Origin: Microdochium bolleyi
Lineage: Eukaryota; Ascomycota; Sordariomycetes; Xylariales; Microdochiaceae
DNA length: 64,000 nucleotides
Direction: 5' to 3'
Assembly: GCA_001566295.1 (NCBI GenBank)
Contig: KQ964255.1
Coordinates: forward strand, 248,001 to 312,000
In this document: positions 55,026 to 64,000 of the stretch, one piece after another
Layout of the letters: the number at the start of each line of letters is the position of its first letter
How positions within the stretch are numbered: the stretch's first letter is position 1
Program-made: the position numbers and the translations under genes
The notes under the pieces: generated by a model
What the model saw: only the letters and a program-made list of their open reading frames with translations
Told to the model about the DNA's origin: nothing
Database searches by the model: none

Positions 55026-56817
55026 GCTGGGCAGTCTGTATTATGATTAAGCGATTAAGACCAAATAGGACTCGCTAGAGATGCCCAATTTTGCCGCAAG
55101 CTGCCGGGCCCAGTGTCAGAGAGGAACCCCACGGCCAGGAGATAAGAGTAGAGCCTGTGTGTAACGATCACCACGCCGCTGCGAGAGTGGGTGTGAGTTG
55201 TGTAGCTGAGGAGCTGATAAAAGCCAAGAGATGGCGAATAATGAGTGTAACGAGCAGGATTCACCAAGGCTTGGTATGTAAACGAGTGTATATGGTTGAC
55301 CCTCCTGATGAGTTCAGGGAAGAAGATGGCACCGGAGAGTCATGACTACTGGAGAAGTCGGCAGCATCAGGCTGTATGTATATACGCACGTCTAAGAGCG
55401 GCTCTCAGCATGGCGTTGGTCGTGACTGCAGATGCATGTGAAAAGAGTCCTGGTCCTGGTCTCTGCCCTCGAGCCCTTGTCGGCCACGACGGTGGAGGCG
55501 TCGTGTGAGCCCGCTTGAGGAAGGTCAATGCAGGCTGGGTCAAGCCAGCGTACGAGCGCCATGTACACTACCTAAACAATAGCATGAAGCATGAGCCCTT
55601 CCACGGGGTCCAGACCCACTGGACACATGCTCATTGCTACTCGAATCCTTAAAGGGGCACCAACTGTCGAGCTCAGCCGCCGTTGACAGGAGGTGGAGGT
55701 CCAGGGCACGCACGGGGAGAGAGAAAGCTGGGGAAGTCGGCCAGGGGCGGCTCTGGAGGAGTTGCCGGTCTGTCCACAGTTATTTTCTCTCATTGCATGC
55801 CGGCGACCTCCCATAGAGTCTCAGGTTCGCCTCGTTAGGCCGTGCAGCGGACTGATGTTGTTTTCGCAAGAGCATACAGCCGTTCGACCTCGAGGTATCC
55901 ACGCCACGCTGCCTGTGAGATCTCTGCAAGCCGGTGGTACGGACATCACGACTCGAGGAAGGGGCGGAACCCTGACGGCAGGGCAGGGAGAGATGTGGCT
56001 CGGGTGGTGCGCCGCGCGTGCGCGTGCAGATGGTCAGGACAAGACGACCTTGGCCCCACAAGTTGTCAGCCTTGGCAAGAGGCAGTGAAGCGTCGCAGGC
56101 CACAGCCGATAGCTGGGGTGGCCCCGGACCTGGCGATGCCATGGTCCCCCTTGTCGACGACTGAAATGAGCGAGCCGGGGCTGGCGCCGGGGCCCGCTGC
56201 TCTCGTCCGAGCCGGAGCGGCAGTTGTGGCATCCTCTCCCACTGTCCGCTCTCCACTTCCCCAGGTCTCTGCAATGCTCCGGCTGTAGTTCGCAATCTCA
56301 TACCGAGAGCGTGTCGAGGAGGGCTTCCACGTGCAACACGGCACACATCACTGTACTGTCTCTCTGTCTATCTATCCGTCTGTCTGTCCTGTGTGTGGAC
56401 ATTCTGCCCTATTTCTAGTTGAATTGGGAGGTTCACACAGATTGACGGGGGATAGGCCAGTGTAGGAATGCCCAAGTAGGTATACATGCCAGCATCTCAG
56501 TCGTCTTGTTTGAAGCGTGAGAGCCAGTTCTTTGTTATTCTATTCCGTGGCGAATGACTGCCGATTTTTCGCCGATCTAACGAAAATGAGTGTTTGGGGT
56601 GCCGAACCGTATCATATATAACGTCAACCCCAAGAACGCCGTTCCGCTGCCAGTCCAGAAAACATCCACAGACAGGCACTTATAAGTGCATGATGAATAA
56701 GAAAAGAAGAAAGCAATGCAAACAGGCCAGCCATACAAGTCTGGTGGCTATCTTTGTGGCCAACCCGATTCGTGCCATTCCCACTCAGGAAGCCTGATCG
56801 TGGTCCTTGTCTTCGTC
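55026..56817. other. Intergenic between GMC and CFEM receptor genes
   Basis: The 1.8 kb holds the GMC promoter and the receptor 3' region. No frame with coding bias or motif is seen. Confidence 0.5.
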
Positions 56818-58599
56818 TTACGGCCGACTGCCGTGGCCCGCTGTTGCTACGGCCGTCCGCGACGCCCTCTTGCCAGCCAGCATGTTTCTGGTGTCCTCTT
56901 CGTCACCATAATCGAACGGTTGGAGCTCGATAAACGTCGACTCGTCGCGCTGCTTGCTGCGCACCGTGTACTCGGACTTGACTTTGATCGCGCTGATGTC
57001 CCTGCTGGCACCGGCACCGGCACCGGCACCCGTGCCACCGCCTGTGATCTTGTGCGAGAGGCCCGACGAGAGGCCGGCAGAGCTCTCCTTGAAATCACCG
57101 CCAGAGGCTCCCGGGGCTGTGGGCCGGTTTGTGGTGCCAAACACCTGGGGCATGGCCAGGCTCAGCAGCGACCGCAGCGCGGGCATGCACGCGCAGATGA
57201 TGCCCACGCTGACCTCGATGGTCGACCAGATGCCAATCTCGACAAAGTCCATCGTCACGTTCCCGCCATGGCCAAAGGCCAGGAGGTACTGCAGTCGCAG
57301 GATGGCGACGAGCGAGACGAAGAAGCCCACGCAGAACATGGAGAGCACCTGCAGCTTCTTCTTCCACGACATGCTGAGCCGCCAGAGCTCTGGCAGGGGC
57401 AGCACAATGGTGGCAATGTCGAGGACCAGGCACACCGCCGCGGCCACCCAGGCCTGCAGGTTCAAGTTGCGGCAGGTGGCCTCGAACTCGCCGTCCCAGT
57501 GCAACCAGGCGCCCTCGATTGGCGTGCACTGGAAGACGGTGATGAGCTCGAATACGACCAGGTACAGCACGTTGCCGACAATCAGGACGTAGGTCATGAT
57601 GCGGAACTCCTTGCGCGGGAAGATGCGTAGGTAGAACGCCAAAATCGAGATCTTGGTGAGCGGGATGATGGCAAGGTACAGGAGCTCGTCCCAGAAGTAG
57701 ATCTGTGAGGAAAGTGTTAGGGTTGGGTGGCCAGCGGCTTATTGGTGAGCCAATGGTGGGCAGGGAGGAGGGTTTCGCATACGTAGAGGATCTCGGTGAT
57801 GTTGTCCTGGTTTTCAATCATCCAGATGTCCTTGCCGAGGCCGTATCTTACGACTGCATCATTGTCATGGTTAGCGACAAAGGTCTCAAAGGCGGGCTTG
57901 TCTCGACCACCACGAGAGTCGACTTACGAAGTCCAGAGAGAACAGTCAAGGGGATTGAAAAGACCTGGCACAAGCCATTTGTCAGTGAGGCACGCCCGAA
58001 AATACTCCCGGCTCGAAACATACCACACACGGAATCATCAACCAGTCGTCCACACCCCAGGACTGCCATCCTATCATCCCCCGCGCCAGCACGCGCAGGC
58101 CAAACACGATCAGCGCGAGGATACCAAAAACGGGCGTGACGACAAAGACGGGCTGCGACCGGTCGTTAACCGGGCGCTGGCATGTGATGTCGGAGAACCG
58201 CTTGGTCGCTGTTGCGAAGTAACCATGGAGAAACGTCAGCGGTTGTCATGTTGAAGGTCAAGCGTGGCGTGTTCGCAAGCAATCATACCGAGGGCCTCTC
58301 TTTTGGTGCAGTTCGCGACCACGCAGGCCGTGAGCTTTGGGGCGAGGATCTGGTCGGTGCAGATGCATGTCCGGTTCGACAAGCTGCCGCACGCCTCGGG
58401 GACATATTGCATTGTGCAGTTGAGCTGTGATGGTTGCGAGTGCATCTGTCAGCAAAGAGCAGGGAGCTTTCGTGGCGCCCGGCTGACTTACAGCACATGC
58501 TGGTGGCGGCTTGACCTCTGGTGGCAATGCCTGTGCCAAAACTGGTATGGCCTGCAGTGCCAGGGCGGCCGCTATCGTTGCGAAGACGTTGACTTTCAT
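56818..58599 (-). CDS. CFEM-domain Pth11-like seven-transmembrane receptor, 473 aa, six exons
   Basis: Exons run 58599-58492, 58424-58289, 58208-58024, 57964-57928, 57853-57783 and 57702-56818. A signal peptide (M-K-V-N-V-F-A-T-I-A-A-A-L-A-L) is followed by a full CFEM domain with eight cysteines at 35, 39, 48, 56, 58, 70, 75 and 91. Seven hydrophobic helices then follow, with the family motifs G-V-D-D-W-L-M, K-I-S-I-L-A-F-Y and C-T-P-I-E-G-A-W, and a polar cytosolic tail of about 110 residues with a Gly-Ala repeat. The layout matches Pth11-type G-protein-coupled-receptor-like proteins, known in Magnaporthe to sense surface cues during infection. The 37-nt exon 4 is the weakest call, but phase and motif continuity support it. 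Confidence 0.92.
57002..57034. repeat. Imperfect GGCACC repeat coding for Gly/Ala/Thr run
   Basis: A hexanucleotide repeat (GGCACC on the plus strand) encodes a Gly/Ala-rich stretch in the cytosolic tail of the CFEM receptor. Confidence 0.7.
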
Positions 58600-60783
58600 G
58601 GTTGTAGCTTTTCGAAGGAGACCTGGCAGAACTGAGGCGCCGCCGGCTGCGAATCGTTGAAAGACAAGGCCCTGATGCAAGTGATCCAGACCAGTGGACG
58701 GAGGATCGTGGTGCGCCCAGCCCTCTTATGCTGCATGTACCAATAGCACTACAGTCACGACCGTACGTCGAATAGCCAGATTGCCGTACCCGTTGCTGTG
58801 TAAAAAGTGAACGGATGAGCAGCTGCGTCTTTTGAGCAGTGCGCAACCGCAGTAAAGAGCAGCCTGCTGTGGTCAGAAAAGACACGACTATCGAGTCGGA
58901 TAGAAGAAGGGCCACGCCAAATGAGAAACAGATGGTCTTCGTTACACAACCTAAGGCAGCAATAGCCTGCAGGTAGATCGTTTCTTCCGATCTAGAAGTG
59001 GTAGCAGAGAAAGAGAAGAATGTGCCTAATGTGGAAGAAGAGTACCCTTTCTGAAGAAACAGCCAAGGATCTCTGTGAGACATGGCGCATGTACGTCGCC
59101 CACCGTATAACTAGCTCGAGTGCTTCCAGGCCAGCTGGACAAGCTCGAACCAGCCGAGCAATGGCCCGAGTTGACCTCCTGTCCAGAGAGAAGCATGCTT
59201 ACCCTCGTCTTTGCAACTCGCAGGGCACCCATGCTTGGGCTCTCCCCCGCCCACACGCACGGACGTTAGCATTCAGATGGTGATTGACAGGAGACATAAA
59301 GTGAACAGACACGCTGTTGGTCCTGCCCCCCTGCTGGGCTGCGGGTGGATTAAAGAACTTAAAGTCCAAATTTCAACGTCGACATCTCTGGAACCCTTTG
59401 ACGGCGAAGGGTCAGTTAGACTCGCTCTGGATAGGATTCGGGTTCTGGTTTAGGATAGATAGGAGTAGGGGAGTGTATTTCTTTTTGTTAAAAGCAATAG
59501 AGTTAGGTAAGGCGCTTACAGCTTGGAATGCACCAACTTCGCAGCTCAACAAGGGGGGACCAGCAGCTTATGTGTAGACTTGGAGACGTAGAACACCTGC
59601 AGCCTTGGCGGGCTGGGAAGCCAGCAGGAGAAGCTTGACCCTCGTGGTTTGCGGATCACTTTGTCACATCAACACAGGGAGATCGTCGTCCACATGCCCT
59701 TGTCCGGCTTCCTCAAGGTCAAATACGGGCGTGGAAGTGATCGACAGTGCACTACCAACACAGTGCTTCGGGGCAGCAAGGACAACACCTCTTCAAGGTG
59801 GATCGTGTCAAGTCGTTGTTGTGTTCTTACCATGTAAGCATGACCTGCCTCCCAATGCCGCGGACCACGAGGGTTCCACCTGGCATGCCGATGTGATTTC
59901 AAGACTTAGATGAGCTGCTGTACGAAATACTCTTCTTCCAGGATTGAAGGGGAAAGAAATCCACTTTATCCTCCCGCATCACCAAGGGCAATTTGCCGGC
60001 ATATTCTCCTACCACTCGCCAACATGGCCTATCGGATTCGCTCGGTCAGGACCCGGCTGTGGTGGACCCTGCCTGGTCTTCGGAGTGGCCTCCGCACTAT
60101 GCCTGCCCTGCCGCGTTGCTGGGATCATGTACACGTTGCTTATTGTTGACTTGGAGAATACCTGCCACTCGCGGAAGTCGCACGACGATCTTGGGAGCAG
60201 GCCAACGCCTTTCGCCAGGGTCCCCAGCACCATTGTCGTCATCTCTGAAGTCTGATACCCCTGGAAGCACCAGGCCGAACCGCACAGCTTGCCCTGGTGA
60301 TTGGTCAGAAAATATGGTGAGAATCTGACAAGCATCCCAAGTCATCGTCATAGGAAGCTGCGTGGCCTTGCAATGGTGATGGTCGAGACATGCCGTCGAG
60401 ATAATGCTCACCTTGGGGTAAAGACTTGTGTGGTCCAACTAGGAATTCTAGCAGGCCGCTAACAGCCCCCAGTGGAGCGACAGTGAAGCTAGTGTTCACG
60501 ACATTGTGCAAGCGGGACCTCCTAGACTAGCTAATAAGACGTCGGCTAAGGTTTGGCCAGCTCACCGAAGCTCCCAACGTCGTCAGGCGATATCACGCAC
60601 AGCAGCAGCGCGCCTCCGTGATAGCTTTCCGCCCGCCACGTCTCGTACCAGTTTGCACACTTCGGTAATGTGCGGTACCATGCTCTCCGGCAGATACAGA
60701 TGTCTCGCTATAGACATGGGGTTCAAATGTCTCACGACCGGCGAACAGGAACGGATCTTGGCCAGCATTCGGCCGAGAGGGGT

Positions 60784-60795
60784 GGGGGGGGGGGG
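60784..60795. repeat. Poly-G run
   Basis: About twelve consecutive G in intergenic DNA. Length may be unreliable because homopolymers are error-prone in sequencing. Confidence 0.7.
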
Positions 60796-61959
60796 CGCAA
60801 TCTCGTTTGGCCGTTTCACCACTGATGTCTCCCCTGGGTGTCACCCTTGACAGGCCCGTAAGATCCCCACACGAGCTCCCGAGCACATGGTTGAGGCGAC
60901 CGCTTCCGTTTCCACCCAGCCAGGGGGTCATGGGCAGCTGATGAATGGCGCATGTGTTGTCATGTTTTGAATACCATGGCTCCTGGAAAGCTTATGTAGT
61001 TGCAGCGGGAAGATGCTCGGGAGAACAGTGTAAAGCCATGAGACAACCGAGGGACTAGCAATCTTTGACTTCGAGCTTGTCCTTCTTGAAAGACTGCCTT
61101 GCTTCAAGTCGTTTTGGGGACTCCCTGCTCCCTAGGACTCGATAATAGAGAGTCTACTGCACACTACTTTGTAGCATATAAAGAGCGAAGCGACGGCGAC
61201 TGGGACACCTCGCTTTGTGGGAAGCAAACCATAGCCCGCACGACCTGCCAACATGCCCGCGAGGAGCTGGGACCATCTTTGCCGGAATGATAACCACTGC
61301 TTGGATTGGAGTTCATGGTGGGCATTCCAAGACACAGCCGCCGCTAGTATCGAACGTCGATCATCCGCAGCACCCGACTCAGCAACGGGATTGCTGCGAC
61401 GAAATGTCAGGCTGAGCCAGCCCGGTCACGTTGCAGTGTTCCACATTTCTAGCGTGCCCTGTGTCTTGAGCAATGTCTACGGCTGTCAATGCTCGGGTCG
61501 CCTCACAGGAGGGTCGTCCCAGATGCACGTGCGCGACGCTGGCGGCCGATGTCTCTCACGCAGGGCTGATCCCCGAACGCCGGCAGCTGTATAGTTGCTC
61601 CGTAGTCCATAGTATAGTGCGTGACTACTGCACAGCACGGTCCAGGAACAGCGCCCTGTGGCGCATTGCAACCAGTCGGGGCTGCGAGGCTCACCTCTGG
61701 ATTTCGACCACGGAGACATGTCACAATGCGGACAGAAACACTCTGACGGCCGGTGCTCGGCTCCGAACCACGGATACATGACACTGCACGCACCTTGACC
61801 TCCCATGCCGGCAACCGAGCTTTCCTGCATGATGGTGGCGCAGGGTTCTCACCCGTCTGGCAGTTCTACAGGACTGCTTGCCATCGTAGGGCTCACGCAT
61901 GCGCATAATGACTAATCTGATGGCATTACACAGCCTTCTGCGAAGCACCCGGAGACTTG

Positions 61960-61979
61960 GGAGGAATTTGAACTCCTCC
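61960..61979. repeat. Short inverted repeat
   Basis: GGAGGA and TCCTCC face each other across an eight-base loop. Its loop resembles a tRNA T-arm but the conserved G53-C61 pair is missing. Confidence 0.5.
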
Positions 61980-63010
61980 TTTCACTGATCGGCATCCGTC
62001 GGGGCTGAAAGTTGGGAATGAGCGGGGGGCGCACCTAGCTCTCTACGTTCTACCCATGTCACAATGGCTTCACCAATCAAGGTGCTTGGTGGACCTTTCC
62101 CGCCGGAAGTGAGCCGTGGTGGGACCGAGTTAAGTCTACCAAATGTGAGCTGTCGTTGAGCTGCCAGCCTGTACTCCCGGAGCATGGCCAACGACGAGGT
62201 AGCAAGGCTACTACATTAGTGCGCAGGCTCATGACTTTACAAGCGCACCTCCTTGCACTATTGAGTCAGTCTGTGGAACACAAGGAACATGAATACTGCC
62301 CGTGCTGATGGGCCCGGGTGGCCCAGCTGTAGATCGTTGTCCAAGCAGTCAAAAGCGACCTGAGGACTATGAGCGTGCTGGAAGAATCCGCCCTCCGAGA
62401 GGGCACCGCCTACTCTTGTCGCATGCCACGGCCACAACTTCCTGGTCAGTACTCCTGTGTGTAAGTGCCTGTATAGAAGGCTTGTGTGGACTTTGAATGG
62501 TGGTTGGGAACAAGATCATGAAACCATGAAGACTCGTGCGGGTCAAGTTATGCTAGCTGTACTGAACTGAGTGAGCTGCGGGAAGGACCCTGAGGCTTTG
62601 CAGCACGCCTAAATGATCCGACTTGTAAGCTGATGCGATTAGCGCAGAGATCACTCCGTTCCCGACCTCGCTGCAGCACGACAAAGCATGACCGAAGGGT
62701 ACGTTATGATGCTTTGAAATTGCGTGCTCGGTCGTGACATGCGGGTTTTCTCCTCATCCAGGTGAGGGGAAGAGCCGTGGGGAAAGGTCGGATTTGCTCC
62801 GCACTCTGACTGCGCAGACGCCGAACTCGCCCGATCACCTCATCGCCCGTGCTGCCCAGCGACATCACTTCCGATGAGCGGTCTCTGAGACGAATAAACA
62901 CGCGTCGGCAGCGAAGCTACTGAGAAACCACCCAAGGTAGCAGGACTTCTGCGGGTCAAAGACTCTACAAGGTGATCACAGCTTCCTCCAAAGGAGAGCA
63001 GCAGCAAAGC

Positions 63011-64000
63011 ATGGCGCCAGCAACCACAGTGACCCTGGACCACATCGTCATCCTGGTCCCGCACTCCTACCTCGCCCTTCCGGGACTGTCGACGAGCAGC
63101 CCAGACACTACAGCGGCAGCAGCAGGACCGCCAGCCTGGTTCCGCGACCTCTTCACCTTCTCCCCCGGCGGCCGGCACACGGACGGCGCGACCGAGAACG
63201 TGCTCGTCCTGCTCGCCGACGGCGTGTACCTCGAGTTCATCGCCTTCACGCCCCGGGCCGAGCGCGAGGACGGCGGCCGCCTGCGGCGGGAGCACAAATG
63301 GGGCGGGTTCGTCGAGGGGAGCGTCGTCGACTGGGCCGTCACCGTCTTCCACCAGGACGACAGCGAGAATGAAGGAACAGGTGGTGGTAATGCGGGCGGC
63401 AGGGCACGGGAGGACTACGATGCTGTGGTGAAGCCTGTGACGGAGCGACTGCTGAAGAGCCATGGTGGTGGTGGTGGTGGTGGTGGTGGTGACGGGGACG
63501 CAGACGGATGGCTTGTTGTGTACGGCGACCTGATCCCCGGCGGGAGGAAGAGACCGGATGGGGCTCAGCTCGAGTGGGCGACCGTGCCTACCGTGTCAGT
63601 CGCCTCCTCATCGTCAGCAGAGAAGAAGCAGAATCCGGTACAGCCTGGACAGGCGCCGTTCTGGTGTCTCGACGAGACCCCCAGACACCTGCGTGTGCCG
63701 TACCGGCAGGCAGGTCGCAATTCAGGTCCGTCACGCATCGAGCACCCAAATACCGGCGCGGTCGGCGTGGCAAAGGTGCAGGTCACGCCAGCTCCGGGGG
63801 TCTCGGCGCGGAGTCTAGGAAGGCTGTACGGGGAAGTGTTCCCCAGTAGCGATGCCGGCGGCGCGGAGGACCAGGCGTGGACTTTGTTTGCTCCCGAAGG
63901 CACGCGTTACCACCGTGATGGATCGTTGCAGATCCAGACGAGCAGCGAAAAGGCTGGTCATGTTGTTGTATCGCTGTACACGGACAAGAAGGAGCTGGTG
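63011..64000 (+). CDS. Glyoxalase-like domain protein, 5' 330 codons (truncated by window)
   Basis: The frame opens at the ATG at 63011 (AGCATGG context) and stays open to the window end. The N-terminus V-T-L-D-H-I-V-I-L-V-P is the first strand and His ligand of the glyoxalase-like (PF13468-type) fold. N-V-L-V-L-L-A-D-G-V-Y-L-E-F-I-A-F follows near residue 71, the second strand carrying a conserved Glu, and W-G-G-F-V-E-G and Q-L-E-W-A-T are further usual segments. The family is metal-dependent or non-catalytic with unknown substrates. A nine-Gly run encoded by a GGT repeat near 63463-63490 sits in a loop. No signal peptide is visible, so it should be cytosolic. The C-terminal part, including any intron, lies outside the window. 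Confidence 0.85.
   Translation, partial: MAPATTVTLDHIVILVPHSYLALPGLSTSSPDTTAAAAGPPAWFRDLFTFSPGGRHTDGATENVLVLLADGVYLEFIAFTPRAEREDGGRLRREHKWGGFVEGSVVDWAVTVFHQDDSENEGTGGGNAGGRAREDYDAVVKPVTERLLKSHGGGGGGGGGDGDADGWLVVYGDLIPGGRKRPDGAQLEWATVPTVSVASSSSAEKKQNPVQPGQAPFWCLDETPRHLRVPYRQAGRNSGPSRIEHPNTGAVGVAKVQVTPAPGVSARSLGRLYGEVFPSSDAGGAEDQAWTLFAPEGTRYHRDGSLQIQTSSEKAGHVVVSLYTDKKELV
63463..63490. repeat. GGT triplet repeat coding for poly-Gly
   Basis: About nine GGT units in frame within the glyoxalase-like gene. Confidence 0.85.

Larger units (their letters stand above)
58600..63010. other. Gene-poor 4.4 kb between the CFEM receptor and glyoxalase-like genes
   Basis: This is the longest stretch without a recognisable gene. 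Frames are short on all six frames and have no coding bias. A G-run (60784-60795) and an inverted repeat near 61960-61979 occur. The ends should contain two divergent promoters. Confidence 0.5.

Noticed and set aside
61940..62000. tRNA-like T-arm on the minus strand
   Set aside because: The loop reads T-T-C-A-A-A-T but the conserved G53-C61 pair is missing, and no A-box or anticodon arm lies at the right distance.

Overview
The window is nuclear DNA of a filamentous ascomycete (Pezizomycotina, probably a Sordariomycete). Short introns of about 50-110 bp with GTAAGT/GTATGT-type donors, CTAAC/CTGAC-like branch points and CAG/TAG acceptors are frequent, coding sequence is GC-rich at third positions, and the gene content is typically fungal: a Zn2Cys6 regulator, a CFEM receptor-like membrane protein, a CBM19-like secreted protein, formamidase, an Sro7/tomosyn protein and a ferric reductase. 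I recognise 22 protein-coding genes, two of them cut by the window edges. I found no rRNA, tRNA, CRISPR or recognisable transposon. Gene models were spliced by eye: exon borders were chosen so that reading phase is kept and family motifs are continuous across each junction.

Layout. 1-12.9 kb: the last codons of a protein ending in KDEL; an unrecognised coiled-coil protein (-); the exocytosis regulator Sro7 (+); an eight-exon formamidase (-); an Ayr1-like short-chain dehydrogenase (SDR) (+); a LURP-one/Tubby-like protein (-). 14.3-15.7 kb: an FMN alpha-hydroxy-acid dehydrogenase with a predicted signal peptide (-), followed by 3.4 kb without a recognisable gene. 19.1-28.1 kb: four minus-strand genes in a row, namely a Zn2Cys6 regulator, an NmrA-like protein, a ferric reductase-like protein and translation factor eIF2A. 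31.2-36.2 kb: a GNAT acetyltransferase (+), an SDR with a peroxisomal-type C-terminus (-), and a small secreted six-cysteine protein (+). 40.1-47.5 kb: a tail-anchored sulfotransferase-fold protein (+), a vacuolar amino-acid transporter (-), and a secreted Ser/Thr-rich CBM19-like protein (+). 47.8-55.0 kb: a redox group made of a cytochrome b5-b5 reductase fusion (-), a cytochrome P450 without a membrane anchor (+) and a secreted GMC oxidoreductase (-). 56.8-58.6 kb: a CFEM/Pth11-like receptor (-). 63.0 kb to the end: the start of a glyoxalase-like gene (+).

Most genes look like unrelated accessory or housekeeping genes rather than one large cluster. Two groups could be functional. One is the b5 reductase fusion, P450 and GMC trio, where the fusion could supply electrons to the P450. 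The other is the Zn2Cys6, NmrA and ferric reductase run. Secreted or surface proteins are frequent (FMN oxidase, six-cysteine protein, CBM19 protein, GMC enzyme, CFEM receptor), as in plant- or host-associated fungi. The strongest leads are the P450 with an amino-terminal soluble domain beside a self-sufficient b5 reductase, the secreted FMN oxidase, the sulfotransferase-fold protein with a degenerate phosphate loop, and the 15-bp repeat that triplicates the NmrA start codon.
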